Assembly (NCBI GenBank): GCA_030683995.1
Contig: JAUXPH010000034.1
Coordinates: forward strand, 1-49,183
DNA from: Lutibacter sp.
GTDB taxonomy: Bacteria; Bacteroidota; Bacteroidia; Flavobacteriales; Flavobacteriaceae
Reading direction: 5' to 3'
DNA length: 49,183 nt
Shown: positions 1 through 7,084 of the stretch, piece by piece
How the letters are laid out: each line of letters begins with the position of its first letter
How positions within the stretch are numbered: the first letter of the stretch is position 1
The notes under the pieces: model-generated
What the model saw: the letters and a program-made list of their open reading frames with translations, nothing else
Database searches by the model: none
What the model was told of the DNA's origin: nothing
Position numbers and translations under genes: made by a program

Positions 1-149
1 AAGGTATAAACACCTTCCGGAATGCAGGACTTCATTTTCTGGTTTTCAAGCCAGGGAAGCTCTATGGCAAAACCCATAAAGATCCCATGATGAAAGAGGG
101 CACCGTTGGTACCCTCTTTAAAATAGGTTCTATGCAAATGCAGTTCCAC
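1..149 (-). CDS. DUF5675 family protein, N-terminal part (runs off the window)
   Basis: Only the first 49 residues lie in the window. They start at a GTG whose G is shared with the TAG stop of the upstream 251-aa gene, and they match the complete copy at 35027-35422 almost residue for residue: HLHRTYFKEGTNGALF, then ELPWLENQKM and SCIPEGVY. The SCIPEG-Y pattern is typical of the DUF5675 family, which has no proven function and often sits in Bacteroidota mobile islands. The one-base overlap suggests translational coupling. This fragment marks the edge of an island whose remainder lies to the left of the window. Confidence 0.8.
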   Translation of the reverse strand, partial: MELHLHRTYFKEGTNGALFHHGIFMGFAIELPWLENQKMKSCIPEGVYT

Positions 150-904
150 TAGATCGTGTCTACATAAACAACCGCCAAGGCATTGAATGCCCCATTTTTC
201 AACGGATACATTTGTCCGTTCACCTCTTGGTAAAACTCAACGCCCAACACCTGAATCACAGGAAGCGTAGAGTTTGGAGTAAGTGCACTTACAAAATCAA
301 CAATGCCGGTGTTTGCACTGTCATAAGGCAAAATAGCAGTTTCATCATTTTCAAAAGTGGAGGTTTCATTTGCAAAATCCAATTCAGATGCACCAGTCAC
401 CAATTTGAAATGCGTGGTTCCTGCCGGAGCAGCAATCCTTACCGATGGAGAAAAAGAAGGAATGTTCACACTTGCCACACCCGTTACACGATCAAAATCG
501 TTGCTGTAAGCGGCAAATAACGTAGATCCCAATTTCCCATTGGTATTGAAATCAAAGCCGCTGATAAGCCCCATAGATCCATCTTCAATGGTGCGCATTC
601 CGCGCTCATTGATGGCATCCGTTTTCACCACCTTTAAAAGATCGGTGGTCAGTCTGCTCACCACTCTTTTGTCTTTTGCATTCAGCAAAAGAATTCTGAT
701 GGCGCTTCGCACCAATTTTCCGCCCTTTCCGGCCCTGCCGAATTCGGATCCGTTTTCACGCGTTCTTTGAAACGCAGGATCATTTTTCATTCTGGACTTG
801 TCAATGCCGCCTTTTTCACGCGCAAGATGTCCATCCGAAGATTTGTAAAAGGAAATATCCCCGATAGTTCCCTTTAATTTAATAATACCAGTTTGTCTAG
901 CCAT
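149..904 (-). CDS. Conserved Bacteroidota island protein of unknown function, copy 1
   Basis: 251 residues, no signal peptide, no membrane segment. The N-terminus (MARQTGIIKLKGTIGDISFYK) is basic with glycine turns, followed by a charged stretch rich in Arg and Lys to about residue 75 and then a beta-rich, Thr/Ser-rich C-terminal half. I recognise it as a widespread Bacteroidota hypothetical protein that travels with DUF5675 and small membrane proteins, but I know no function. It differs from the copy at 35422-36177 at 11 of 251 positions by eye, ten of them after residue 140. The start is ATG at 902-904. Its stop overlaps the DUF5675 start by one base. The gene is divergent from the small gene at 1061. 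Confidence 0.85.
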   Translation of the reverse strand: MARQTGIIKLKGTIGDISFYKSSDGHLAREKGGIDKSRMKNDPAFQRTRENGSEFGRAGKGGKLVRSAIRILLLNAKDKRVVSRLTTDLLKVVKTDAINERGMRTIEDGSMGLISGFDFNTNGKLGSTLFAAYSNDFDRVTGVASVNIPSFSPSVRIAAPAGTTHFKLVTGASELDFANETSTFENDETAILPYDSANTGIVDFVSALTPNSTLPVIQVLGVEFYQEVNGQMYPLKNGAFNALAVVYVDTI

Positions 905-967
905 AATTGAATAAATTTTTAATTCTCAACAAATGAACTTATCTTTATGAAGAAAATAAAAATCAGG

Positions 968-1055
968 TGGTCATTTTGTCCGATATAGACTTTTTTGTCC
1001 GAATTGGCAATATGGATACTCCATAGATAAGGCATAGATAAAGCATAGATAGAGT
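968..1055. repeat. Short iteron-like arrays between the divergent genes (copy 1)
   Basis: Two degenerate 19-bp units ending in TTTGTCCGA lie at about 968-1004. Four consecutive 11-bp units of the type ATAGATAAGGC follow at 1012-1022, 1023-1033, 1034-1044 and 1045-1055, ending 5 bp before the ATG at 1061. The same two unit types occur in the same order, but expanded, at 36261-36802 before the paralogous gene. An 11-bp period is close to one helical turn, so these could be operators; that is inference. Confidence 0.7.
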
Positions 1056-1060
1056 ATCAA

Positions 1061-1264
1061 ATGAAAATATTTAGAACTTGCATATTCCCAAAAGACGTTC
1101 AGTGTATCACTGGAAGAAGCGAGCGCTCCGGGCGCAGACTTTTACATGAGATCAGAACCCACTTTGGCAAAGATTCCCATCAATTTGTAACTTCAGAGGA
1201 ATTTTCAGAATATTCAGGGATCAACATAAATGTTGTAAATGAATATTTACAAAAAGTATCATAG
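1061..1264 (+). CDS. Small DNA-binding-like protein, copy 1
   Basis: 67 residues. The core reads IFPKDVQCITGRSERSGRRL, then HQFVT--EFSEYSGI----V-EYL. This looks like two short helical blocks reminiscent of an HTH or excisionase-like fold with a basic GRSER-GRRLL stretch. The paralogue at 36803-37003 keeps PKD-Q-ITGRSER-GR-LL-EIR and QFVT--EFSEYTGI at roughly 60 percent identity. Such proteins are common hypothetical genes in Bacteroidota islands; DNA binding is inferred, not established. It directly follows the 11-bp iteron array and is divergent from the 251-aa gene, the usual position for a local regulator. The tRNA 3' fragment at 1424 follows it. Confidence 0.65.
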   Translation: MKIFRTCIFPKDVQCITGRSERSGRRLLHEIRTHFGKDSHQFVTSEEFSEYSGININVVNEYLQKVS

Positions 1265-1358
1265 CATTTGATGGGATTTAGTCGAATTTAATGGTTTAAA
1301 ATTCGTATTTTTACATTTAGACAGAAAGTCAAATTTAAACAAAGTAAATCAAATGGCA

Positions 1359-1380
1359 GGTCAACAAATCGGTCAACAAA
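1359..1380 (+). repeat. Paired GGTCAACAAA direct repeats, possible integrase arm sites
   Basis: GGTCAACAAA occurs at 1359-1368 and 1371-1380, 12 bp apart in the same orientation. The longer form AAATCGGTCAACAAA is at 1366-1380. The same 15-mer is found at the other attachment-like site (37211-37225), with inverted copies at 37240-37254 and 37252-37266. Placement next to a tRNA fragment on both sides suggests recombinase arm-type binding sites. A remnant of a former integrase reading-frame end is the alternative. Confidence 0.45.
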
Positions 1381-1423
1381 AATAACAAGGAGTAGGGGAT
1401 CCCCATTAAACACAGGGTTTGCG

Positions 1424-1450
1424 TCGGGGGTTCGAATCCCTTCCTCTCTG
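1424..1450 (+). other. tRNA 3'-end fragment (T arm and acceptor strand), attachment-site core
   Basis: The sequence reads as a T arm, with GGGGG and CCCTT (including G-U pairs) flanking the canonical TTCGAAT loop. It is followed by CCTCTCTG, which fits an acceptor 3' strand. No matching 5' half (an AGAGAGG-like strand with D and anticodon arms) precedes it, so this is not an intact tRNA. Integrative elements commonly use tRNA 3' ends as attachment sites and leave such fragments. CTCTGCGA recurs at 37346-37353, and TTCCTTCCTCTCTGC at about 37089, on the far side of the element. Confidence 0.6.
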
Positions 1451-1473
1451 CGAATACAATCACAAAAAGTAAC

Positions 1474-1602
1474 AAAACCCTATAAACGCTATGTTTATAG
1501 GGTTTTTTAATTCCCTCAAATACCAAATAAAACCATTAAAAACCAAATAAAAAGGGGGTGATTCGGTGTCAGTTGAAAAAAAATCACAACTGACACCGAA
1601 TT
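1474..1602. repeat. Left copy of the ~129-bp direct repeat (attL-like) with terminator and 15-bp inverted repeat
   Basis: This stretch is repeated at 37367-37495 with few mismatches and no length change (offset 35,893 bp at both ends). It begins with a terminator hairpin, stem AAAACCCTATAAAC at 1474-1487 and GTTTATAGGGTTTT at 1493-1506, of the kind that follows tRNA genes. It ends in a perfect inverted repeat, ATTCGGTGTCAGTTG at 1561-1575 and CAACTGACACCGAAT at 1587-1601. The integrase gene starts 88 bp further on. I read it as one end of an integrated element. Confidence 0.65.
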
Positions 1603-1689
1603 TACGTGAACCCATTAATTTTATTGGCCCTCCGAGAGGTCACTTTATTTTTTTTGTGTATATTTATACTAATATAATTGCTAAAAAAT

Positions 1690-2946
1690 ATGAAAAATTC
1701 ATTCTCTCAATTATTTTACATCAAAAAGGGTAAAATTGACAATAAGCAAAAAACCATTATTTATTTAAGAATCACTGTAAATGGTAGGCGTGCGGAGCTA
1801 AGTATTCAAAGAAAAGTAAGTTTGGAAAAATGGAGCTCTGGCTCGGGCAGAGTTAAAGGTTACTCAAGTGAAGCCCAGGAAATAAATCAGTACATGGATT
1901 TAATCTCAAACAAAATAAATAAAATTCATCAGCGGTTTGTTGACGAAGACAAGCCTTTCACTTCAATCAGTATTCTCGACACTTATTTAGGCAAGAATGA
2001 GAATCAGAAGATGTTATTAAAAATCTTTCAGGAGCATAATGATCAGATTGAAAAATTAATAGGGAAGGATTTTGCTGCAGGAACGGCTTTACGATATTCA
2101 ACAGCAAAAAGCCACGTAGAAGAATTTATAAAGTTTGAATACAAAGTCAATGACATTCCTGTTCAGGATGTGGACCATAAATTTATTGCAGGTTTAGAGT
2201 ACTATTTAAAAACTCAGAGAAATTGTGCGCACAATACCACTATTAAGTACATTACCAATTTTAAAAAGATAGTCCGAATTGCCTATGCAAATGATTGGAT
2301 TAGTAAAGATCCTTTTTTTAATTGGAAAGGAAGATTAAAAACTGTGGATAGGGAATTTTTAACGGAAGAGGAAATTCAAACGATGCTCGAAAAGGAGCTT
2401 CACACACCACGATTAGCACAAGTGAAAGATATTTTTATTTTTAGTTGTTACACAGGTTTGGCATATGCGGATGTAAAGAAACTGACAAAAGACAATATTG
2501 TTATTGGGATAGATGGCAATAAATGGATCAATACTAAAAGAACCAAAACAAATACCTTAAGTAACATTCCAATTTTACCTGCAGCTGTCAATGTTATTGA
2601 GAAGTATGCAAATTATCCTGATGTTTTATATAGTCAAAAGTTGCTCCCGGTGCTAAGCAATCAAAAAATGAATGCCTATTTAAAGGAAATTTCCGATTTG
2701 TGTGGTTTTACAAAAAACCTAACCTTCCACTTGGCGCGCCACACTTTTGCGACTACCGTAACATTAACCAATGGGGTTCCTATAGAATCCGTAAGTAAAA
2801 TGCTTGGTCATAAATCCTTGAAAACCACCCAGCATTATGCCAAAATTTTAGATAGAAAGGTGAGTGTTGATATGAATTTACTAAGAGATAAATTAAATCT
2901 TAAAAGCGCCGAGGAATCTAATGCTGATAAAAACCAATCTGTGTAA
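1690..2946 (+). CDS. Tyrosine site-specific integrase, CTnDOT-like Bacteroidota type
   Basis: 418 residues from ATG 1690; a TTG 12 bp upstream is in frame but less likely. Domain order: N-terminal arm-binding domain (about 1-90), SAM-like core-binding domain (about 95-200), catalytic domain (about 210-400). The catalytic part shows HLARHTFATT (HxxR), LGHKSLKTTQHYAKI (His and the nucleophilic Tyr) and a lysine in KRTKT. Where most integrases have TGLR, this one has CYTGLAYADV, so the first arginine is missing, as is known for the CTnDOT integrase group. It sits next to the attachment-like repeat and points into the element. It presumably cuts and joins the element ends, with RteC and the HTH protein downstream as likely partners. 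Confidence 0.93.
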   Translation: MKNSFSQLFYIKKGKIDNKQKTIIYLRITVNGRRAELSIQRKVSLEKWSSGSGRVKGYSSEAQEINQYMDLISNKINKIHQRFVDEDKPFTSISILDTYLGKNENQKMLLKIFQEHNDQIEKLIGKDFAAGTALRYSTAKSHVEEFIKFEYKVNDIPVQDVDHKFIAGLEYYLKTQRNCAHNTTIKYITNFKKIVRIAYANDWISKDPFFNWKGRLKTVDREFLTEEEIQTMLEKELHTPRLAQVKDIFIFSCYTGLAYADVKKLTKDNIVIGIDGNKWINTKRTKTNTLSNIPILPAAVNVIEKYANYPDVLYSQKLLPVLSNQKMNAYLKEISDLCGFTKNLTFHLARHTFATTVTLTNGVPIESVSKMLGHKSLKTTQHYAKILDRKVSVDMNLLRDKLNLKSAEESNADKNQSV

Positions 2947-3155
2947 ATAAGGGCTAATAAATTCATTTATTGCGCTTTAAAATTTCAAAATAATATTTTA
3001 TTAGGATTCAATTAATTTTGTGCTACTTTGGTTCTAAATTAATTGCGCTATCTAAATCAACTTTCCAACTAGAAACAAACTTCTTATGGAAGTTTGCTGC
3101 GTAATTTTTTGTGAAAAAGAAAATTATAAACGCTAAAAATTACTTTGAAAAATTA

Positions 3156-4001
3156 ATGAAAAAACGCTATGCCAAAATTATTGGCGACTTAGAAAAAGAC
3201 TTGAAAAAAGTTGATTTAACAAATCCGGATGCAATTAGCAAAGCAGAGCAAAGCATCAAATTTATCGACGCCAGCATCAACGAATTAAGAAAATTTGTAA
3301 CGGCCAATCCGTTTAATTCCAAACAGGATGAAATCGATTTTTTTAAACAAATGAAACCGGAAATAGTTTCAAAGCTCATCTTATTTGTTTCTATTTACGA
3401 CACTGAAAGCAAACGGCCGAAAGGTGGTGCCAAAGAACAAAAGAAATATTTTGAAACCGAGATTAAAAAGTTCCAGGATTATTATAACGAAAATCATGTA
3501 TTCTATCGGTATTTTAAAGGTGGTGAAATACATTCCGACAAACTATATTTTCTTAGAAAAAACAAAACAATCAGAATTCATATAGATTGTTTTGGATCCT
3601 ATATGGATGATGGCTTCGCCGCCAATCTCGATACCACTTTTGCAAAGTTTATTGGGTATAAATTGGCCATTCAATATTTTCAGAAGGAAATTGATAAGCT
3701 CTCTTTAAATCCAAATGAAAATCAGATGCAGATCAATGGACACAGATCAAATTTAACCTGGACAGGAACAAAGGTAGAAGCAACAGAAATGGTATACGCA
3801 TTGTACGCCTGTGGTGTTTTTAATCACGGAAAAGCGGGCATTAAAGAGATTGCTGACAAATTTCAAGTATCATTCAACATCGATTTAGGCGATTATTACC
3901 ACAGTTTCTCAGAGATAAAAAAGAGAAAAAATATAATTCCGAGATTTTTAAACTTTGCGATAGTCAAATTTCTCGCGTATATAAAGGATTCTGAAAAATA
4001 A
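3156..4001 (+). CDS. rteC: RteC family protein
   Basis: 281 residues from ATG 3156; a GTG at 3111 would add 15 residues, and the family's usual length favours the shorter form. Family hallmarks are visible: PEIVSKLI-F near residue 90, F-DYYNEN--FYRYF-GG--HSDK-YF-R, then LTWTGTK-EATEMVYALYACG and NHGKAGIKEIAD. RteC in CTnDOT is a DNA-binding activator of the excision operon. Its place between integrase and excisionase-like gene fits that role. No partner two-component genes rteA/rteB lie beside it. The assignment rests on recognised family pattern, not on measured similarity. Confidence 0.85.
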   Translation: MKKRYAKIIGDLEKDLKKVDLTNPDAISKAEQSIKFIDASINELRKFVTANPFNSKQDEIDFFKQMKPEIVSKLILFVSIYDTESKRPKGGAKEQKKYFETEIKKFQDYYNENHVFYRYFKGGEIHSDKLYFLRKNKTIRIHIDCFGSYMDDGFAANLDTTFAKFIGYKLAIQYFQKEIDKLSLNPNENQMQINGHRSNLTWTGTKVEATEMVYALYACGVFNHGKAGIKEIADKFQVSFNIDLGDYYHSFSEIKKRKNIIPRFLNFAIVKFLAYIKDSEK

Positions 4002-4230
4002 ACACCCAACTTGGGAGTTTTATCCAAATATTTAATTCTGTGATTATTTGATGTTATTTGGAATTCTAAACAGATTTCAAAACACCAAATAGCCACAAAT
4101 GAAACCAATAAATATTTTAAAAAAAACTTCGTTAACTTGTGATTTTTAATCGTTTATCTTTTACATATTTGCTTTAAGAAAAAGAAACAAATACAAACGT
4201 TCTTAATTATTAACTCAAAAATTGGAAAAG

Positions 4231-4506
4231 ATGGTAACAAAAATTATTACTCCGGCAGATTTGAATGATTTCAAATATGAATTACTGGACAACATTAAAA
4301 AGTTGATCGATGATAAGGCAGAAAGAAAACCAATAAAGTGGTTAAAATCGCCCGAAGTCAAAAAATTGTTGGGCATTTCAACAGGAACACTGCAAAACCT
4401 GAGAATTAACGGAACACTTCCTTACACAAAAATGGGAGGCGTTATTTATTACGATTACGAGAAGATTATGCAAGCGATGGAAGACAATTGTGTAAATAAT
4501 AAATAA
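4231..4506 (+). CDS. HTH excisionase-like protein
   Basis: 91 residues from ATG 4231 (a TTG at 4222 is in frame). The C-terminal half, residues about 38-85, is a MerR/excisionase-type winged helix: KWLKSPEVKKLLGISTGTLQ, then LRINGTLPYTKMGGVIYYD. Proteins of this type in Bacteroidota islands act as excisionases or as small regulators of excision. The N-terminal 35 residues are helical and charged and may mediate dimerisation. It follows RteC, with 229 bp between, and is closed by a strong terminator at 4516-4547, so it seems to be expressed as its own unit or as the end of an excision module. Confidence 0.85.
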   Translation: MVTKIITPADLNDFKYELLDNIKKLIDDKAERKPIKWLKSPEVKKLLGISTGTLQNLRINGTLPYTKMGGVIYYDYEKIMQAMEDNCVNNK

Positions 4507-4515
4507 CCATCCCAA

Positions 4516-4547
4516 AAACCCCTTAAACCTGCTGGTTTAAGGGGTTT
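4516..4547 (+). terminator. Rho-independent terminator after the excisionase-like gene
   Basis: Perfect 14-bp stem AAACCCCTTAAACC / GGTTTAAGGGGTTT with a TGCT loop, ten bases after the stop codon. Confidence 0.85.
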
Positions 4548-4641
4548 AAAATTACCAATAATTTATTTTTTGCTGATTTCACACTAGCATATTGCTTTGT
4601 GAATAATCAGTTCTATAAACAACACCATAAATTTAAAAACA

Positions 4642-5301
4642 ATGAATTACATCAAACACCTTAATGCCGTTTTCCTGCAATTCTCGAAGGACAACCGATT
4701 GAATCCTTCACACATCAGCTTGTATATCGGATTGTTCCAGATTTGGAATTATAGCCGTTTTCCCGAAGAATTTTATATCAATCGGGAGGAAGTAATGCAA
4801 TTCTCTAAAATTGGCTCAAAATCAACCTATCATCGTTGTATCAGGGAATTGGATTCCTGGAAATACCTGATGTACAAACCATCATATAATCCGTTCAAAG
4901 GAAGCCGGGTGTTGTTGTTTCAATTTGAGACAAGTGATAATCAGGCGGCGGACTTTCCCATACCAAAATCAGGACAAGCGTTGGTATCTGTAACAAACAT
5001 TAATAAACAAATAATAAACTTTTATAAACTTGGGCAAGCCGAGAAAAAAAATGAAATTTTATCTTTTTTCAAAAAAGAAAACTGGCCCCAAATTGAAGCC
5101 GAAAAATTCTTCAACCACTACCAGGGAATTGGTTGGAAAATTGGCGGAAAAATAAAAATTGTCGATTGGCAGGCAACAGCCCAAAACTGGATGTTAAAAT
5201 TCAAAGAAATTCAAACAGAAAAAAACGCTTTTTTGCCACCAGTCCAAAATAGGGACAACTTGCATACCACTCGTAATAAAAACTACAATGAACCATTATA
5301 G
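4642..5301 (+). CDS. Winged-helix protein of mobile elements, probable replication or regulatory protein
   Basis: 219 residues from ATG 4642. Residues about 1-95 look like a winged helix: SLYIGLFQIWN, YINREEVMQFSKIGSKSTYH, CIRELDSWKYL. The C-terminal part, residues about 125-195, holds AEKFFNHYQGIGWKIGGKI and DWQATAQNWM, a pattern like the DnaD-type helicase-loading tail. Similar genes in Bacteroidota islands are annotated as transcriptional regulators and occur just before a DnaC-like ATPase, as here. The pair may form a replication-initiation or helicase-loading module. The tail after residue 195 is polar and probably disordered. The specific role is inference. Confidence 0.7.
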   Translation: MNYIKHLNAVFLQFSKDNRLNPSHISLYIGLFQIWNYSRFPEEFYINREEVMQFSKIGSKSTYHRCIRELDSWKYLMYKPSYNPFKGSRVLLFQFETSDNQAADFPIPKSGQALVSVTNINKQIINFYKLGQAEKKNEILSFFKKENWPQIEAEKFFNHYQGIGWKIGGKIKIVDWQATAQNWMLKFKEIQTEKNAFLPPVQNRDNLHTTRNKNYNEPL

Positions 5302-5337
5302 CAAAAATTTAACCCGCCATAGGATTTGAAGGCGAGC

Positions 5338-5422
5338 GTCAAATGTTTGAAGAATCCGCGAAAAGAAATGCTGTTTGAGCGCAGCGAGTTCATTTCTTTT
5401 AGGATTCAAAAACAAATTTGAC
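5338..5422. repeat. Long imperfect hairpin between the winged-helix and ATPase genes
   Basis: Nested complementary arms: GTCAAAT 5338-5344 with ATTTGAC 5416-5422, GAATCC 5352-5357 with GGATTC 5402-5407, and AAAAGAAATG 5361-5370 with CATTTCTTTT 5391-5400. The apical 20 bases contain GAGCGCAGCGAG. The base composition is richer in G and C than the flanking genes. No protein start fits it. It could be a structured RNA leader for the downstream ATPase gene or a DNA structure used in transfer; the sequence alone does not decide. Confidence 0.6.
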
Positions 5423-5527
5423 CTGCGAAAACCCAAGGATTGACTTTTTTGGTTCGTTTTAGTGTCAAGACAAAAATGAACAAACATGAAAAAAACGTAA
5501 AATCATTTATTTAACATCAAAAATGCT

Positions 5528-6211
5528 ATGAACCCAACACCACACATTAAAATCGAAGGCACCTCAAAATTTCAAATCGGAGAACTAAAAAACAACATCG
5601 TTCACTACGATTTTGAAAAAATAATAGCCTACCTCAACATCAAAGGCCATTTGATTTTCGATAAAAATTTCAAATTATACAAAGAAGACGAACCTTTGCT
5701 TTTTAAACTATGCTGTTACTTCATTCAAGACCACCAAACCTGTGCAAATATGGGAATCGACACCAACAAAGGATTGTTGCTTTCCGGTCCTATCGGCTGC
5801 GGTAAAACATCCCTAATGAAATTGTTGCCATACTTAGCACCGCACAAAACAAACTATGAAATTATTCCAACACGCAACATTGTATTTAATTTCAATGCAT
5901 CCGGATTTGAAGTATTAGAAAAATACAACGACACCAAAAACTACTGTTTTGATGATTTAGGCGTTGAACCAACAGGTTGCCATTATACCAAAGAATGCAA
6001 CGTCATGGGAGAAATACTGCTTTCGCGCTATGATATCTTTAAAGATGGAAGAGAGCCTGTCCTGAGCCTGCCGAAGGGGAAAACGCACATCACCACCAAC
6101 CTCAACGCCGAAGAACTTGAAGCACGTTATGGAGGCCGCGTTAGGAGCCGGTTACGTGAAATGTTTAACCTTATTAGTTTTGATAAAGCTTCTGTTGACA
6201 AGAGAAAGTAA
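5528..6211 (+). CDS. DnaC-like P-loop ATPase with an in-frame palindromic-repeat insertion
   Basis: 227 residues. Walker A GPIGCGKTS at about residues 90-98, Walker B YCFDDLGVE at about 140-148, then THITTNLNAEELEARYGGRV and RSRLREMFNLI, a pattern of DnaC/IstB-type helicase loaders and the P-loop ATPases of Bacteroidota islands. Between IFKDG and KTHITTN the protein has an unusual REPVLSLPKG stretch, encoded by bases 6057-6077, which look like a dispersed CCTTCG-GCTCAGG repeat inserted in frame. A duplicated copy of the gene's last codons follows at 6255. Likely substrate: loading a replicative helicase at the element's origin (inference). Confidence 0.8.
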   Translation: MNPTPHIKIEGTSKFQIGELKNNIVHYDFEKIIAYLNIKGHLIFDKNFKLYKEDEPLLFKLCCYFIQDHQTCANMGIDTNKGLLLSGPIGCGKTSLMKLLPYLAPHKTNYEIIPTRNIVFNFNASGFEVLEKYNDTKNYCFDDLGVEPTGCHYTKECNVMGEILLSRYDIFKDGREPVLSLPKGKTHITTNLNAEELEARYGGRVRSRLREMFNLISFDKASVDKRK

Positions 6212-6254
6212 GGTTAAATATTCACGAATACAAAAACCAATAAAAGAGGGGTGA

Positions 6255-6309
6255 GTAAATGTTTAATCTTGTAAGTTTTGATCAAGCTTCTGCTGATAAG
6301 AGAAAGTAA
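6255..6309 (+). pseudogene. Duplicated 3' end of the ATPase gene
   Basis: The bases encode MFNLVSFDQASADKRK and a TAA stop, against MFNLISFDKASVDKRK at the end of the gene at 5528-6211. The copies differ at several bases, so this is an old or independently acquired end. It is most simply the leftover of recombination between two related ATPase genes. Confidence 0.7.
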
Positions 6310-7020
6310 AAAAACCCACCATAGATAGACTATAATGGGAAAATTGCTATGAAAAAGAAGGTCTTGATAGACCTGAGTGTCAAATATAATGCATTTAATT
6401 TAAAAAATGCATATAAAAATCATTCCTTTTAAACCTATAAATCAAATCCTGTCAATTTTAACAAAAACCAGCGTTTCTATTTAATACCTCGTTTGACAAA
6501 GAAAAGCTATAATTTGTCAAAAAGTATTCCTATGAAAAAGATTACCAATCTAATAAAAAAGGCTACAACTTTAAGTCATCTATCATTTTATTTAAAAGAG
6601 TAAAAGTTTAGCACAATTAACAGAACATTATAAGTTTAAAGAAAATCAAATGATTAAAAATATATAATCACCCAATTTCGATTTAAAGTGATTACCTGAT
6701 TAAGCGTCTGAGAAAACGTTTTCATTTATTAGTTAACTTATTCATTTTTATCTCTTTTCATCATTTCATACCAAATTTATTTAAATGAATTCTGTTATCA
6801 TTCAAAAATACAAATAACCTTTCGTAAATTTACGTTAATGAAAAGGATGATTATTCATAATAAAACCTTCTTAGATTTACTTATAGGAAGTTTTACTTTT
6901 TGTTGCCGATATGCCGTTAAAATCTTTCTATTTTTATGTAACAATTCATTATTTCATTTCTTTTTAATTTTATGGAATAATTGTTATTTCAGGATCCCCT
7001 AGAATAGTTCCTAGCTAAAC
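6310..7020. other. Gene-free stretch between the mobile-element genes and the cytochrome locus
   Basis: Very AT-rich. It holds a perfect 12-bp palindrome GAAAACGTTTTC at 6712-6723, the shape of a LacI-family operator, with no evident target promoter. A 53-codon open frame at 6838-6999 has no recognisable features and is not called. No RNA gene is recognised. Confidence 0.5.
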
Positions 7021-7063
7021 TGATTTATATCACATATTTTTTCAATTATATCAAATACATTTG
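7021..7063 (+). promoter_or_regulatory. Crp/Fnr-type promoter for the first NHL gene
   Basis: Palindrome TGATTTATATCA at 7021-7032 and -7 element TACATTTG at 7056-7063. The start of the palindrome is 35 bp before the start of the -7 element, which places its centre near -41.5 from the expected start site, the classic class II activator position. The gene's ATG (7085) follows about 15 bp after the expected transcription start. Confidence 0.75.
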
Positions 7064-7084
7064 TATCATTATTTTTTAATCTAT

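Noticed and set aside
1390-1450. Intact tRNA gene
   Set aside because: T arm and acceptor 3' strand are present, but no D arm, anticodon arm or acceptor 5' strand can be fitted upstream.
1335-1526. Minus-strand frame across the tRNA fragment and terminator
   Set aside because: It crosses a terminator hairpin and a tRNA fragment, so it cannot be a conserved protein.
1690-6211. Complete conjugative transposon
   Set aside because: Integrase, RteC and excisionase-like genes are present, but no relaxase, coupling protein or tra genes occur anywhere in the window.
6838-6999. 53-codon open frame in the gap before the NHL gene
   Set aside because: Composition is what AT-rich non-coding DNA gives, no family, signal or promoter spacing supports it.
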